33,607 bases of DNA, from positions 1 through 33,607 of the forward strand of contig JBJXFQ010000015.1 of the NCBI GenBank assembly GCA_046155605.1. Direction: 5' to 3'. The notes beneath the pieces are model-generated. The model was not told where the DNA came from. It saw nothing but the letters and a program-made list of their open reading frames with translations, and made no database searches. Below are positions 24,489 through 33,519 of the stretch, piece by piece. The stretch's first letter is position 1. Every line of letters starts with the position of its first letter. This DNA comes from JAEUIZ01 sp046155605. Its GTDB lineage: Bacteria; Planctomycetota; Phycisphaerae; Phycisphaerales; UBA1924. Both the position numbers and the translations under genes were made by a program.

Positions 24489-26006
24489 TCACTCGTCCCG
24501 GATCACTTCCACCGTAGGTCGCAACCGGGCCAGACGATTGACGCCCTCCTCCGTCACGCCCGTTTCCCACAGATAGACCCGGATCAGCGCCGGCAGCCCC
24601 GCGATCACATCAACGCTCGCGTCCGTCACCTTCGTCCCGACGAGATTGAGCACTTGCAGCGCGTCGAGCCCGGTCAGCAGCCTCACGTCGTCGTCAACGA
24701 GCGTCGTCCGTGCCAGCACGAGATTCGTCAGCATCCGCCGAGAGCCGATCGCGCGCAGGTCGGCGGGCGTCAAGGACAGCCCAGAGAGATCGAGCGACAC
24801 CACACGGTCGCCGACGACCGCCAGCGCTGCAAGGGCCTTGGGCGCGGCCTCTGCCGACATGCGACCCAGATTCGCCTGCACCACCAGCGAGCCTTCATGG
24901 AGCGGCAGGATCGTCGCCCCGAGTTCGCGCAGCGCTTCGATCGCCTTGCGCTCCGCCTCAGAGATCTCCGGCACCGGGCGAATCGGAATCACGCGAACCG
25001 GCTGCGGCGAGCCACCGGGTTCCGGTGTGGACGAGCCCGCGGGCTTCGTCGTTGCTGGAGCCGATGCCCCAGGCGGCGCGGTCGCCGGCGACGTGCTTGA
25101 CGTTGAGGCGGGCTGCGCAGGCCGCGCCTCGGGCCGCCAATACGCCCCCTCCGCGATCCACCGCTCGATCAGCGACGTTTGCCGGCTCGTCAACGGCTCG
25201 CCCTCGGGCGGCATGCGATCCGGATCATCCGCCGGCAGACGGATCAGACGCGCCAGTTCGCTCTCGTCCGGCTTGCCGGGCTGGACCACCCAATCTTCCG
25301 CAGGGCCGCGGAACATCAGTTCCGGCTGATCGAGCCTGAGTTTGCGTTTGGCCTTCGTCGGTCCGTGGCACTCGACGCACCGCTCATTGAAAATCGGCGC
25401 GATATCGCGCGCGAAATCGACCGTCAGCGTCACACCCGGCGGCGGCGTGCGAACAAAGCCGAGTCGATCGTCCGCCGGCTCGCTCCGTCCGCCCAGCAGT
25501 CGCTCGATGGGCTCCGCGTAGTACCCCTCGCCGTACACGAGCGTGCCCCCGAGGTGCCCGGCCACTCCAATACCTGAGGCCGCCAACGCGAGAAAGAAGA
25601 CATACGCCCGCCGCAACTGCCACCGCTGATATCGGCGTGCCCCATGCCCGAGCACCAAGGCCACGAGCGCGATGCTGCCGCCAAAAATCGCCAGCCACCG
25701 GTGCCATTCCATCGTCACGCTGGCCGCGTGCGGCTCGAAATCGGCGTTCAGCCACCCCGCCCCGATCGCCGGCCCCGCGCCCAGCACGCCCAGCCCGAGG
25801 CACGTCAGCGCGCCGGGCGATGGGTTCTGCCGCCGCCGCGCCAGACGCAGCACCTCCAGCCCCAGCGCCGCGATCACCAACGCGATCGGGAAATGCACGA
25901 GCACCGGATGAAGCCGACCAAACAGTTGCAGCCAGGGCGAATCCGCTGCCGCGACAACGCCCGTGCCCGGTGCCATCAGACCAGAGATGAACCCACCCGC
26001 GATCAC
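24489..26006 (-). CDS. Membrane-anchored cytochrome c / leucine-rich-repeat fusion protein
   Basis: The 505-residue protein starts with GTG (26006; AAGG upstream, three bases past the previous stop codon). Residues 25-155 hold four hydrophobic segments of the DUF2231 type (FGRLHPVLVHFPIALVIAAL). Residues 195-290 form a planctomycete cytochrome c domain with one CxxCH (C210, C213, H214), a MPPEGEPL segment and a WIAEGAYW end. A Pro/Ser/Thr/Ala linker (295-345) leads to leucine-rich repeats (about 375-500) ending in TVEVIRDE. A membrane heme protein with an exported recognition domain is inferred. The electron partner is unknown. It is closely spaced with the NHL-type gene and mqnE. Confidence 0.8.
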   Translation of the reverse strand: MIAGGFISGLMAPGTGVVAAADSPWLQLFGRLHPVLVHFPIALVIAALGLEVLRLARRRQNPSPGALTCLGLGVLGAGPAIGAGWLNADFEPHAASVTMEWHRWLAIFGGSIALVALVLGHGARRYQRWQLRRAYVFFLALAASGIGVAGHLGGTLVYGEGYYAEPIERLLGGRSEPADDRLGFVRTPPPGVTLTVDFARDIAPIFNERCVECHGPTKAKRKLRLDQPELMFRGPAEDWVVQPGKPDESELARLIRLPADDPDRMPPEGEPLTSRQTSLIERWIAEGAYWRPEARPAQPASTSSTSPATAPPGASAPATTKPAGSSTPEPGGSPQPVRVIPIRPVPEISEAERKAIEALRELGATILPLHEGSLVVQANLGRMSAEAAPKALAALAVVGDRVVSLDLSGLSLTPADLRAIGSRRMLTNLVLARTTLVDDDVRLLTGLDALQVLNLVGTKVTDASVDVIAGLPALIRVYLWETGVTEEGVNRLARLRPTVEVIRDE

Positions 26007-26009
26007 GCG

Positions 26010-27044
26010 CTAGACCTTCCTCAGCAATGTGATCCGCCCGATCGGCACCCACTCCGCCACCAGGATGTCTCCCGTCTTCAGGAAAATCGCCGTATGAGGA
26101 TGGATGAACTTGCCAGGCGCGAAATCCTCGCGCGGGCTGCCGCGCAGTTTCGACGGGTGCCCGTCGCCCAGATGCACAACCACGCGGTTGTCCTTGTCAA
26201 GAAGCGTCACGACGCTTTCGAGGTCGGGCACGAGCAGCATCTCACCGCGCGTCTTGAAATGGCATGGCATACGGATGCCGTCGGTCACAAAGCCGGCGTG
26301 CTCGCCTTCGAGAGTGAAGTACTGAATCCGTCGGTTGCCGCGATCCGCCACCACAAGCCGCGGCGTGCCCGACCGCTCATCCACCCACAATCCGTGCGGA
26401 CAACTGACCTGCCCCTTGTCCTTGCCCGGCCTGATGACCGTGCGAAGGTACTTGCCATCGGCTCCGTATCGATTCACGAAACTCGACCCGTATCCGTCGC
26501 CGACGAGAAAATCGCCGCCCGCCAGGAACGCGACGTTTGTCGGGCAATAGTCCGCAATCGATGCGTAAAGACCGGACTCCTTGGGATAGCCGCTCTGCCA
26601 CACGACCTCGCCGCGAAGGTCGGTCTTGACCACCAGTCGGCGGCGGGTGTCGCAGTGATACAAAAACTCGGTTCCGTTCTCGGACCTCACATCGAGCCCA
26701 TGCGCGCCCTCACGAAAGTCATCGCCCCAGGCCGTGACGAACTCGCCGCCAGCCTCATAGACGCACACCGCGTGTGGCTTCGAACTCGAACTGTCCACGG
26801 TGTGCGCGACATAGATCCGCCCCGCGGCATCCTGCGCCAGCCCGTGTGTATTGCCCCACGCCACGCCCTCGGGTGGCTTCAGCCAGTCATGGACGCACTC
26901 ATAGGTGTACTCGCCCGAGCCGAGGATCGGGTTGCCGAGCCCGGACTTGTTCGCCGTTCGGGCCGCGAACGTGCGCACGCCCATGCACCAGGTCGCGGTC
27001 CCGATGGCGGCGGAACGGAGAAACGTGCGGCGATCAGCATGCAT
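26010..27044 (-). CDS. Tat-exported NHL-repeat propeller protein
   Basis: The 344-residue protein begins MHADRRTFLRSAAIGTATW, a twin-arginine signal. ATG 27044 has GGAG six bases upstream, so the longer in-frame extension is rejected. The mature part has NHL-like repeats: NTHGLAQDAAGRIYVAHTVD, CPHGLWVDERSGTPRLVVAD, RGNRRIQYFTLEGE and HPHTAIFLKTGDILVAEW. These form a six-bladed propeller resembling the lyase half of peptidylglycine amidating enzymes and SMP-30-like proteins. Such proteins are common in planctomycetes and their substrates are mostly unknown. It is the first gene of a probable three-gene unit with the cytochrome/LRR gene and mqnE, divergent from the DUF1549/DUF1553 gene. Confidence 0.82.
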   Translation of the reverse strand: MHADRRTFLRSAAIGTATWCMGVRTFAARTANKSGLGNPILGSGEYTYECVHDWLKPPEGVAWGNTHGLAQDAAGRIYVAHTVDSSSSKPHAVCVYEAGGEFVTAWGDDFREGAHGLDVRSENGTEFLYHCDTRRRLVVKTDLRGEVVWQSGYPKESGLYASIADYCPTNVAFLAGGDFLVGDGYGSSFVNRYGADGKYLRTVIRPGKDKGQVSCPHGLWVDERSGTPRLVVADRGNRRIQYFTLEGEHAGFVTDGIRMPCHFKTRGEMLLVPDLESVVTLLDKDNRVVVHLGDGHPSKLRGSPREDFAPGKFIHPHTAIFLKTGDILVAEWVPIGRITLLRKV

Positions 27045-27177
27045 GGTGGGCTCCAACGATTGATGGCGACCGAGAGCGTACACACGACGAACGAACCTCG
27101 CCGCCACACCCAACCGCCCAGCCAGGCCGCTTCGGATTCTCCGTGACAGCTCGCCGGTTTGTGTGTACTTTGTTGGC

Positions 27178-30100
27178 ATGTGGCATGGGTATTGGGCAGT
27201 ATTAGTCATGGGGATTGCAGCGCTGGTCGCACGCGGCCAGCCGCCGACGCAGGTTCCACCCCAAAGGCCGATCCTTTTCGCGCGCGATGTTCGACCCATC
27301 CTCGCCGGCGCGTGCTTCAAGTGCCATGGCCCGGACGAAGCGGCTCGGCAGGCCGGCCTGCGGCTCGACGAACGAGAGGAAGCCGTCGCCGAGCGAGCGG
27401 GCCGCGACGGCCGACCTAACGGCCTCTTCGCCATCCTGCCCGGCGACCCGGCACGCAGCGAGATCATCCGACGCATCCGCTCTACCGATCCCGACTTGCG
27501 GATGCCCCCGCCCGATGTGAATCCTCACGGCCTGAAGGTCGACGACGCCGCTCTCCTCGAGCGCTGGATCACCCAGGGCGCGCCGTGGTCGGAACACTGG
27601 AGCCTGTCGCCCCTCGCGGCCCGGCCCGCGCCGCCGGTGCGTGATGAACGCTGGCCCCGATCCACGCTTGATCGCTGGGTGCTCGCCCGGCTCGAGGGCG
27701 ATGGTCTGACGCCGAGCCCGGAGGCGAGCCGTGCGGTGCTCCTGCGGCGAGCGAGCCTCGACATCATCGGTTTGCCGCCCACGCCCGAAAAGGTCGCCGA
27801 GTTCGAGGCCGACGCGAGCGATGGCGCGTACGAGCGCGCGGTCGATCGGCTGCTCGCCTCCGATCGCTTCGGCGAAAAATGGGCCCGCTGGTGGCTCGAT
27901 CTCGCACGCTACGCCGACACCAAGGGCTACGAGAAGGACGAGCGGCGGACGATGTGGCCCTATCGCGATTGGGTCATCCGCGCCCTCAACGCCGACATGC
28001 CGATGGATCGCTTCGCGCGTGACCAACTCGCCGGCGACATGCTCCCCGGCGCGTCGCTCGATGACCGCGTCGCCTCGGCCTTTCACCGCAACACCATGAC
28101 CAACGACGAGGGCGGCACCGACGACGAGGAGTTCCGCACCGCCGCAGTCGTCGATCGCGTCAACACCACGATGGAGGTCTGGCAGGGCCTGACGGCGGGC
28201 TGCGCCCAGTGCCACACGCACAAGTTCGACCCGATCACCCACACCGACTACTTCAAACTCTTCGCCCTCTTCAACTCGACCGAAGACCGTGATTTGCCCG
28301 ATGATTCGCCGACGGAACTGATCCTGAGCGACGCCGACCGCGCGGAACTCGATCGCGTGCGTGCGAGGATCGACGAACTCGATCGCACGATCGCCGCGGC
28401 GCTTCCGAATGAGGCCGACGAATCGCTCTGGCAGATTCCTCCGCCACCGCTCGAATCGACCGAAGCGGAACTCCGCGTCTGGATCGACGATCGACTGCCG
28501 ACGGGCTCGAATCGCCACGTCGAAGGGTTGCCCGGCCCCTGGCCCTGGGTGACCAAGGGTCCCAAGCGCGCGAGCGGTGAGCGAGTCTTCGGCGGTACGG
28601 CCACTGCTGCCGCTCAGGCGTATATCACCGACGCGTATCCGCCGCTTGAGGTCCGCCCCGGCGATCGCCTCTTTGCCGAGGTCTACATCGACGCGGCCAA
28701 TCCGCCCAGCGAAATCATGCTGCAATGGTTCGCCGGCGACAGCGGCTGGGAGCATCGCGCGACCTGGGGCGAGGCCAGACTGACTTACGGCGGCACCGAC
28801 GGCACCGCCTCGCGCCGTCGCATCGGCGATCTTCCCACCGCGGGCCAATGGGTGCGGCTCGAATTCGCCGCCGAGGATGTCGGGCTCGCCGGCGCTCGGG
28901 TCTCCGGCTGGGCGTTCTCGCAGTTCGGCGGAACGGTTCATTGGGATCGCGCGGGAGTCCTCTCCAAACTGCCGATCGACACCCGCCACACGATCTCCGC
29001 GGCACGATGGCTCGACATCGAGCGGCAGCGCGAGGGGCGCGGGCTGCCGGCCGCCGTCCGCGACGCCGCGATGAAGGCCGTCGAGGCATGGACCACTGAA
29101 GATCGGCGGACGGTGATGGACTTCTACCTCCGCCGGGTTCACGCGCCGACGGTCGCCGCCATCGCCCCGATGGAGCGCGAGCATGTGGCGCTCAAGGAGC
29201 GCGAGCGCAAACTGGTCGATCGCGGCGCGGTCGTTCCGATCATGAAAGAACTCGTTGAGAAACGGCCCACGCATCGGTTCGTTCGCGGGTCGTATCGCAG
29301 CCCTGCCGAGCCGGTGTCGCCCGGCGCTCCGCGGATGCTGACGGAGCGCGTCGGGTGGGAGCCCAACGATCGGCTCGAACTCGCGACATGGCTCTTCGAC
29401 TCTCGCAACCCGCTCACCGCACGCGCGCTCGCCAACCGCGTCTGGGAGCAGATGTTCGGCACCGGCCTCGTCGAGACCGTCGAAGACTTCGGCGTGCAAG
29501 GCCAATGGCCCAGCCACCCGGAACTCCTCGACGAACTGGCCATCGGCCTCCGCGACGGCGGTTGGTCGCTCAAAGCCCTCGTCCGCCGCATCGTCACCTC
29601 GGCCACCTATCGCCAGTCGTCGGCCGCCTCTGCCGCGCTCCTCGAGCGCGACCCCGCGAATCAACTCCTCGCGCGCGGGCCGCGATTCCGCCTCGACGGC
29701 GAGACCCTCCGCGACCAGGCACTCGCGGCGTCGGGCCTCCTCTCGCCCAAGATGTTCGGCAAGCCCGTCTTCCCGCTGCAGCCCGACGGACTCTGGATCA
29801 TGATCTATAGCGGCGACAAATGGACGACGAGCGACGGCGAAGATCGCCACCGCCGCTCGCTCTACACCTTCTGGCGTCGTACCGTGCCCTATCCCTCGAT
29901 GACCACGTTCGACGCCCCGAGCCGCGAGGTCTGCGTGTCGCGGCGGATCCGCACCAACACGCCGCTCCAGGCGCTCGTCACGCTCAACGACCCCGTCTTC
30001 GTCGAATGCGCGCGAGCGATGGCGGCACGCGTGATGGCCCGCGGCGGAGAGGATGCCGCCAGGATCGACTACGCCTTCCGACTCGCCGCCGCACGCGCGC

Positions 30101-30252
30101 CGACAGCCGCCGAGCGCGATCGCTTGATCTTGCTCCTCGAACGTCTGAAGCAGGAAGCAGCCGCGAACGACCCTGCCGCGCGTGGACAATCCGCCTGGGC
30201 CGGACTCTGTGCCGTTCTCCTCAACCTCGACGAGGTGCTCACGAAAGAGTGA
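27178..30252 (+). CDS. DUF1549/DUF1553 cytochrome-c-like exported protein
   Basis: The 1,024-residue protein has a signal peptide (1-20) and a PSCyt1-type heme domain with CxxCH at C46-H50. DUF1549 (about 155-365) contains FGEKWARWWLDLARYADTKG and a second CxxCH (C342-H346, CAQCHTHKFDPI). A beta-rich insert lies at about 440-600 (RPGDRLFAEVYIDA, GQWVRLEFAAEDVG), like a carbohydrate-binding jelly-roll. DUF1553 follows (about 735-985, with RNPLTARALANRVWEQMFGT and NTPLQALVTLNDPVFVECAR). ATG 27178 is preferred over GTG 27163; neither has a clear ribosome-binding site. The family is expanded in planctomycetes and pairs with DUF1501, as here. Its biochemical role is unproven; a surface heme protein in polymer breakdown is a common guess. 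Confidence 0.88.
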   Translation: MWHGYWAVLVMGIAALVARGQPPTQVPPQRPILFARDVRPILAGACFKCHGPDEAARQAGLRLDEREEAVAERAGRDGRPNGLFAILPGDPARSEIIRRIRSTDPDLRMPPPDVNPHGLKVDDAALLERWITQGAPWSEHWSLSPLAARPAPPVRDERWPRSTLDRWVLARLEGDGLTPSPEASRAVLLRRASLDIIGLPPTPEKVAEFEADASDGAYERAVDRLLASDRFGEKWARWWLDLARYADTKGYEKDERRTMWPYRDWVIRALNADMPMDRFARDQLAGDMLPGASLDDRVASAFHRNTMTNDEGGTDDEEFRTAAVVDRVNTTMEVWQGLTAGCAQCHTHKFDPITHTDYFKLFALFNSTEDRDLPDDSPTELILSDADRAELDRVRARIDELDRTIAAALPNEADESLWQIPPPPLESTEAELRVWIDDRLPTGSNRHVEGLPGPWPWVTKGPKRASGERVFGGTATAAAQAYITDAYPPLEVRPGDRLFAEVYIDAANPPSEIMLQWFAGDSGWEHRATWGEARLTYGGTDGTASRRRIGDLPTAGQWVRLEFAAEDVGLAGARVSGWAFSQFGGTVHWDRAGVLSKLPIDTRHTISAARWLDIERQREGRGLPAAVRDAAMKAVEAWTTEDRRTVMDFYLRRVHAPTVAAIAPMEREHVALKERERKLVDRGAVVPIMKELVEKRPTHRFVRGSYRSPAEPVSPGAPRMLTERVGWEPNDRLELATWLFDSRNPLTARALANRVWEQMFGTGLVETVEDFGVQGQWPSHPELLDELAIGLRDGGWSLKALVRRIVTSATYRQSSAASAALLERDPANQLLARGPRFRLDGETLRDQALAASGLLSPKMFGKPVFPLQPDGLWIMIYSGDKWTTSDGEDRHRRSLYTFWRRTVPYPSMTTFDAPSREVCVSRRIRTNTPLQALVTLNDPVFVECARAMAARVMARGGEDAARIDYAFRLAAARAPTAAERDRLILLLERLKQEAAANDPAARGQSAWAGLCAVLLNLDEVLTKE

Positions 30253-30312
30253 CAGAGCATTGACGAAAGAGATCTCCGAGCGGCCGACCCGCCGCACGAA
30301 GGAGCGAACCGC

Positions 30313-30492
30313 ATGGCGAACGCGGACGACACGAACAAACTGCTCATGATCATCATCGCGATCTTTCTGCCGCCGGTGGCGGTGCTCGTGAAGCGCGGGC
30401 TCGGGCTCGCGGTGCTGCTGAATCTGATCCTCACGCTGCTCTTCTGGCTCCCAGGCTTCCTGCACGCGCTCTACGTCGTGCTCAAGGACTGA
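30313..30492 (+). CDS. Pmp3/YqaE-family small membrane proteolipid
   Basis: A 59-residue protein can be read: MANADDTNKLLMIIIAIFLP, then PVAVLVKRGLGLAVLLNLIL, then TLLFWLPGFLHALYVVLKD. It matches the Pmp3/YqaE (UPF0057) pattern: a first membrane helix with IxAIFLPPxAVxxKRG, a second with LNLxLTLLxxxPGxxHALY. Members are stress-related hydrophobic peptides of the cytoplasmic membrane. AAGGAG lies eight bases upstream. It sits 60 bp after the DUF1549/DUF1553 gene and two bases before the DUF1501 GTG start, so it is probably co-translated with the latter. Confidence 0.85.
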   Translation: MANADDTNKLLMIIIAIFLPPVAVLVKRGLGLAVLLNLILTLLFWLPGFLHALYVVLKD

Positions 30493-30494
30493 AC

Positions 30495-31958
30495 GTGAAC
30501 GACGCGCTCCAGGCCAGGCTCGACCACGCTCGCGGCGTCACCCGGCGCCACTTCTTCGGCCAACTCCGCAACGGCGTGGGCCTCATCGCGCTCCATTCGC
30601 TTCTGGGTGGCCAGAGGACGCTCGCGCATGATCCTGCCAATGCTGGGCCGGACCTGTCTCGTCTCCCCCACTTCCCCCCGCGCGCCCGCCGCGTGATCTA
30701 CATGCACATGGCCGGCTCGCCGCCCCAGCAGGACCTCTTTGACTACAAGCCGCGCCTCAGCGAACTCAACGGGAAGCCGTGCCCGGATTCGCTGCTGGAA
30801 AGGGAACGATTCGCGTTCATCAAGGGGCACCCGACGATCCTTGCCTCGCCATATAAGTTCGCGCGCGTGGGCCGCAGCGCCATGTGGGCCTCCGAACTCG
30901 TTCCCAACTTCGCACGAATCGCCGACGAGGTCACGCTCGTCCGCTCGATGTACACCGACGAGTTCAACCACGCGCCCGCGGAACTCTTCCTCTACACCGG
31001 CTCGCCTCGCCCGGGCCGGCCCAGCATGGGCGCCTGGAGCGTCTATGGCCTCGGCTCCGAGAACGCGAACCTCCCCGGCTTCGTCGTCCTGCTCTCTGGC
31101 GGCTCGAATCCGAGCGCGGGCAAGAGTGTCTGGGGCTCCGGCTTTCTGCCGTCGATCTATCAGGGCTGCCAGTGCCGCAGCGAGGGCGATCCCGTGCTCT
31201 TCGCCAGCAACCCCGAGGGCGTCTCGCGCGAGGCTCGCCGCGCCCAACTCGACGCGCTGGGCGACCTCAACCGCCTCTCGCACGCGCGGCACCAGGACCC
31301 CGAGACGCTCGCCCGCATCGAGCAATACGAACTTGCCTTCCGCATGCAAGTCTCCGTGCCCGAAGCGATGGACATCTCGCGCGAGCCGAAATCCGCGCTC
31401 GATTTCTACGGCGTCGATCCCGCCAAACCCTCCTTCGCACGCAACTGCCTCCTCGCTCGTCGCCTCCTCGAGCGCGGCGTCCGCTTCGTTCAACTCTTCG
31501 ATCACGGCTGGGACGTCCACGGCACCAGCAGCGGCGACGACATCATCACGCAACTTCCCGCCAAATGTCGTCAGACTGACCAGGCCTCCGCCGCCCTCGT
31601 CCTCGACCTCAAGCGCCGCGGCATGCTCGAAGACACCCTTGTCGTCTGGTCCGGCGAGTTCGGCCGCACCGCCATGAATGAGGCGCGCGACGGGTCCAAG
31701 TTCCTGGGCCGCGACCACCACCCCCACGCCTTCACCATCTGGATGGCCGGCGCGGGCCTCAAACGCGGCTACGTCCACGGCGAGACCGATGAGTTCGGCT
31801 ATCGAATCACGCGCGACCCCGTCCACATTCACGACTTGCAGGCCACGATCCTTCACGCCCTCGGCCTCGACCACCAGCGACTCACCTTCCGATTCCAGGG
31901 CCGCGACTTCCGCCTCACCGACGTGCATGGCAAGGTCGTCCACGGTCTTTTCGCGTAA
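30495..31958 (+). CDS. DUF1501 family exported protein
   Basis: The 487-residue protein starts with GTG, with AAGGA inside the preceding gene's last codons. A Tat-like signal RRHFFGQLRNGVGLIALHSL is at 17-36. Family features include MHMAGSPPQQDLFDYKPRL, VRFVQLFDHGWDVHG, LVVWSGEFGRTAMNEARDGS and DHHPHAFTIWMAGAGLKRGY. These belong to the alkaline-phosphatase/sulfatase-like fold assigned to DUF1501, with Asp/His/Glu clusters that could bind metal. It pairs with the DUF1549/DUF1553 gene two genes upstream, a standard planctomycete couple. The reaction is unknown. Confidence 0.88.
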   Translation: MNDALQARLDHARGVTRRHFFGQLRNGVGLIALHSLLGGQRTLAHDPANAGPDLSRLPHFPPRARRVIYMHMAGSPPQQDLFDYKPRLSELNGKPCPDSLLERERFAFIKGHPTILASPYKFARVGRSAMWASELVPNFARIADEVTLVRSMYTDEFNHAPAELFLYTGSPRPGRPSMGAWSVYGLGSENANLPGFVVLLSGGSNPSAGKSVWGSGFLPSIYQGCQCRSEGDPVLFASNPEGVSREARRAQLDALGDLNRLSHARHQDPETLARIEQYELAFRMQVSVPEAMDISREPKSALDFYGVDPAKPSFARNCLLARRLLERGVRFVQLFDHGWDVHGTSSGDDIITQLPAKCRQTDQASAALVLDLKRRGMLEDTLVVWSGEFGRTAMNEARDGSKFLGRDHHPHAFTIWMAGAGLKRGYVHGETDEFGYRITRDPVHIHDLQATILHALGLDHQRLTFRFQGRDFRLTDVHGKVVHGLFA

Positions 31959-31979
31959 CGAAGCCTTCAAGTTGGTGAG

Positions 31980-31999
31980 TCGGGGCGTCCAGGCCCCGA
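31980..31999 (+). terminator. GC-rich hairpin after the DUF1501 gene
   Basis: TCGGGGC and GCCCCGA form a perfect 7-bp stem around a 6-nt loop (GTCCAG), starting 21 bp after the DUF1501 stop codon. There is no T-run, so it is a terminator-like hairpin rather than a classical intrinsic terminator. It separates the DUF1501 unit from the transporter gene. Confidence 0.45.
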
Positions 32000-32063
32000 T
32001 GAGATGCCTCGACGCGTCCGCTTTCGATTTGTGCCCGCGCGCAGGACACCGTATCTTCTCCCG

Positions 32064-33401
32064 ATGATCGAGCCCCGCACGTTCGAGCCACGCCAACGCC
32101 GCCAACGCCTCGCCCTGCACTGGCAGATCCTCATCGGCCTGGCGCTGGGCGTCTCGCTCGGCCTCGCCCTCAATCGCTGGGGCGCGACTGTCCGCGCCTT
32201 CTTCAACGAGCACGACGCCGCCTGGCTCGCCGACGTCGCCGTCGGCCTCAATCAGGTCATCGGCGACATCTTCAAACGCTCGCTCCAGTTCATCGCCGTC
32301 CCCATCATCCTCTTCGCCATGATCCTCGCCATCGGCTCGCTGGGCGATCTCCGCAAACTCGGCCGCATCGGCAGCAAGACCATCCTCCTCTTCCTCGCCA
32401 CCGCCACCCTCAGCGTCACCGTCGGGCTCGTCCTCGTCAACACCATCCAGCCCGGCGGCTCGCGCTTCATCGCCGAGGAGACCCGCGCGAAACTGCTCGA
32501 ATCCAACGCCTCCGACACTTCCGCGCGCGTCCTCACCGCCGCCAAATCCACCAAGCCCTGGGACCTCGTCCGCGAGATCATGCCCACCAATCCGTTCGAT
32601 GCGCTCGCCCGCGGCGACATGCTCCAGGTCGTCGTCCTCGCGCTCATGCTCGGGATCGCACTCGCCGTGCTCCCGCGCGATCGCTCCGGCCCGGTCCTCG
32701 CCGTCGTCGAGGGCCTCAACGAGGCCTTCCTTCTCATCGTCCGCGCCATCATGCGCCTCGCCCCCGTCGGCGTCTTCTGCCTCATCACGCCCATCGCCGC
32801 CAACCTCGGCTTCGACGTGCTCGTCTCGCTCGGTGCCTATTGCCTGACCGTCATCCTCGGGCTGCTCGTCATCCAACTCGTCATCTATCCCGCCGTCGTC
32901 GTGCTCTTCGCGCGCATGCCCCTGCGACACTTCTTCCGCGGCATCGCGCAGGTCCAGATGGTCGCCTTCAGCAGTTCCAGTTCCGCCGCCACCCTCCCTG
33001 TCACCATGCAGGCCGTGCGCGACAAACTCGGCGTCCCCTCTGATATCGCCAGTTTCGTCTGTGCCATGGGCGCGAAGATCAACATGGACGGCACGGCCCT
33101 CATGCAGGCCGTCGCCACCGTCTTCCTCGCGCAGTTCTATGGAAAGGATCTGTCGCTCGCACAGCAGGCCAGCATCGTGCTGACGGCGGTGATGGCCGCG
33201 ATCGGCTCGCCCGGCATTCCCTCGGGCGGGATGGTCATGCTCGTGATCGTGCTGCGGTCATACGCCGTGCCGGCCGAGGGCATCGCGATGATCCTCGCCG
33301 TCGATCGCATCCTCGACATGTGCCGCACCGTGGTCAACGTCACGGGCGACGCGGCCGCGGCGGTGGCGGTCGCGGGCATGGAGCGCCGACGCGGGGGGTG
33401 A
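32064..33401 (+). CDS. Sodium/proton:dicarboxylate or acidic amino acid symporter (DAACS family)
   Basis: The 445-residue, multi-spanning protein has the glutamate-transporter signatures. The serine-rich hairpin FSSSSSAATLPVTMQ, the NMDGTALMQAV motif, GIPSGGMVMLVIVL and the last helix with D414, D418, R421, T422 and N425 are all present. These five line up with the substrate and cation residues of archaeal GltPh (D390, D394, R397, T398, N401), which favours an acidic amino acid substrate over a neutral one. Eight membrane helices plus two re-entrant loops are expected. ATG 32064 is used; it has no ribosome-binding site, and a longer in-frame start at 32004 is possible but would add a basic tail. 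Confidence 0.9.
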   Translation: MIEPRTFEPRQRRQRLALHWQILIGLALGVSLGLALNRWGATVRAFFNEHDAAWLADVAVGLNQVIGDIFKRSLQFIAVPIILFAMILAIGSLGDLRKLGRIGSKTILLFLATATLSVTVGLVLVNTIQPGGSRFIAEETRAKLLESNASDTSARVLTAAKSTKPWDLVREIMPTNPFDALARGDMLQVVVLALMLGIALAVLPRDRSGPVLAVVEGLNEAFLLIVRAIMRLAPVGVFCLITPIAANLGFDVLVSLGAYCLTVILGLLVIQLVIYPAVVVLFARMPLRHFFRGIAQVQMVAFSSSSSAATLPVTMQAVRDKLGVPSDIASFVCAMGAKINMDGTALMQAVATVFLAQFYGKDLSLAQQASIVLTAVMAAIGSPGIPSGGMVMLVIVLRSYAVPAEGIAMILAVDRILDMCRTVVNVTGDAAAAVAVAGMERRRGG

Positions 33402-33449
33402 AGCGCACTCTGGCACGGACGCTTCGTGGTACAGCCGGGTGCCGGGTGC

Positions 33450-33478
33450 CCTCAGTCAACCGCTTCGGTTGACTGAGG
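33450..33478. terminator. Perfect 13-bp-stem hairpin, probable bidirectional terminator
   Basis: CCTCAGTCAACCG and CGGTTGACTGAGG are exact complements around the loop CTT. The hairpin lies 48 bp past the transporter stop codon and 42 bp from the end of the convergent gene. The position between converging genes suits a shared terminator, although no T-run is present on either side. Confidence 0.65.
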
Positions 33479-33519
33479 CAAGCCGCACGTCCACCTATCG
33501 ATCGTCGCCCACAACCCGC

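Noticed and set aside
27202..30465. 1,087-codon open frame antisense to the DUF1549/DUF1553 gene
   Set aside because: The forward frame has two CxxCH motifs and known domains; the antisense frame has biased composition and no domain.
30471..32930. 819-codon antisense frame spanning the DUF1501 and transporter genes
   Set aside because: It crosses two well-supported forward genes and their intergenic hairpin, and is Glu/Asp/Gly/Ala low-complexity typical of reversed GC-rich coding DNA.
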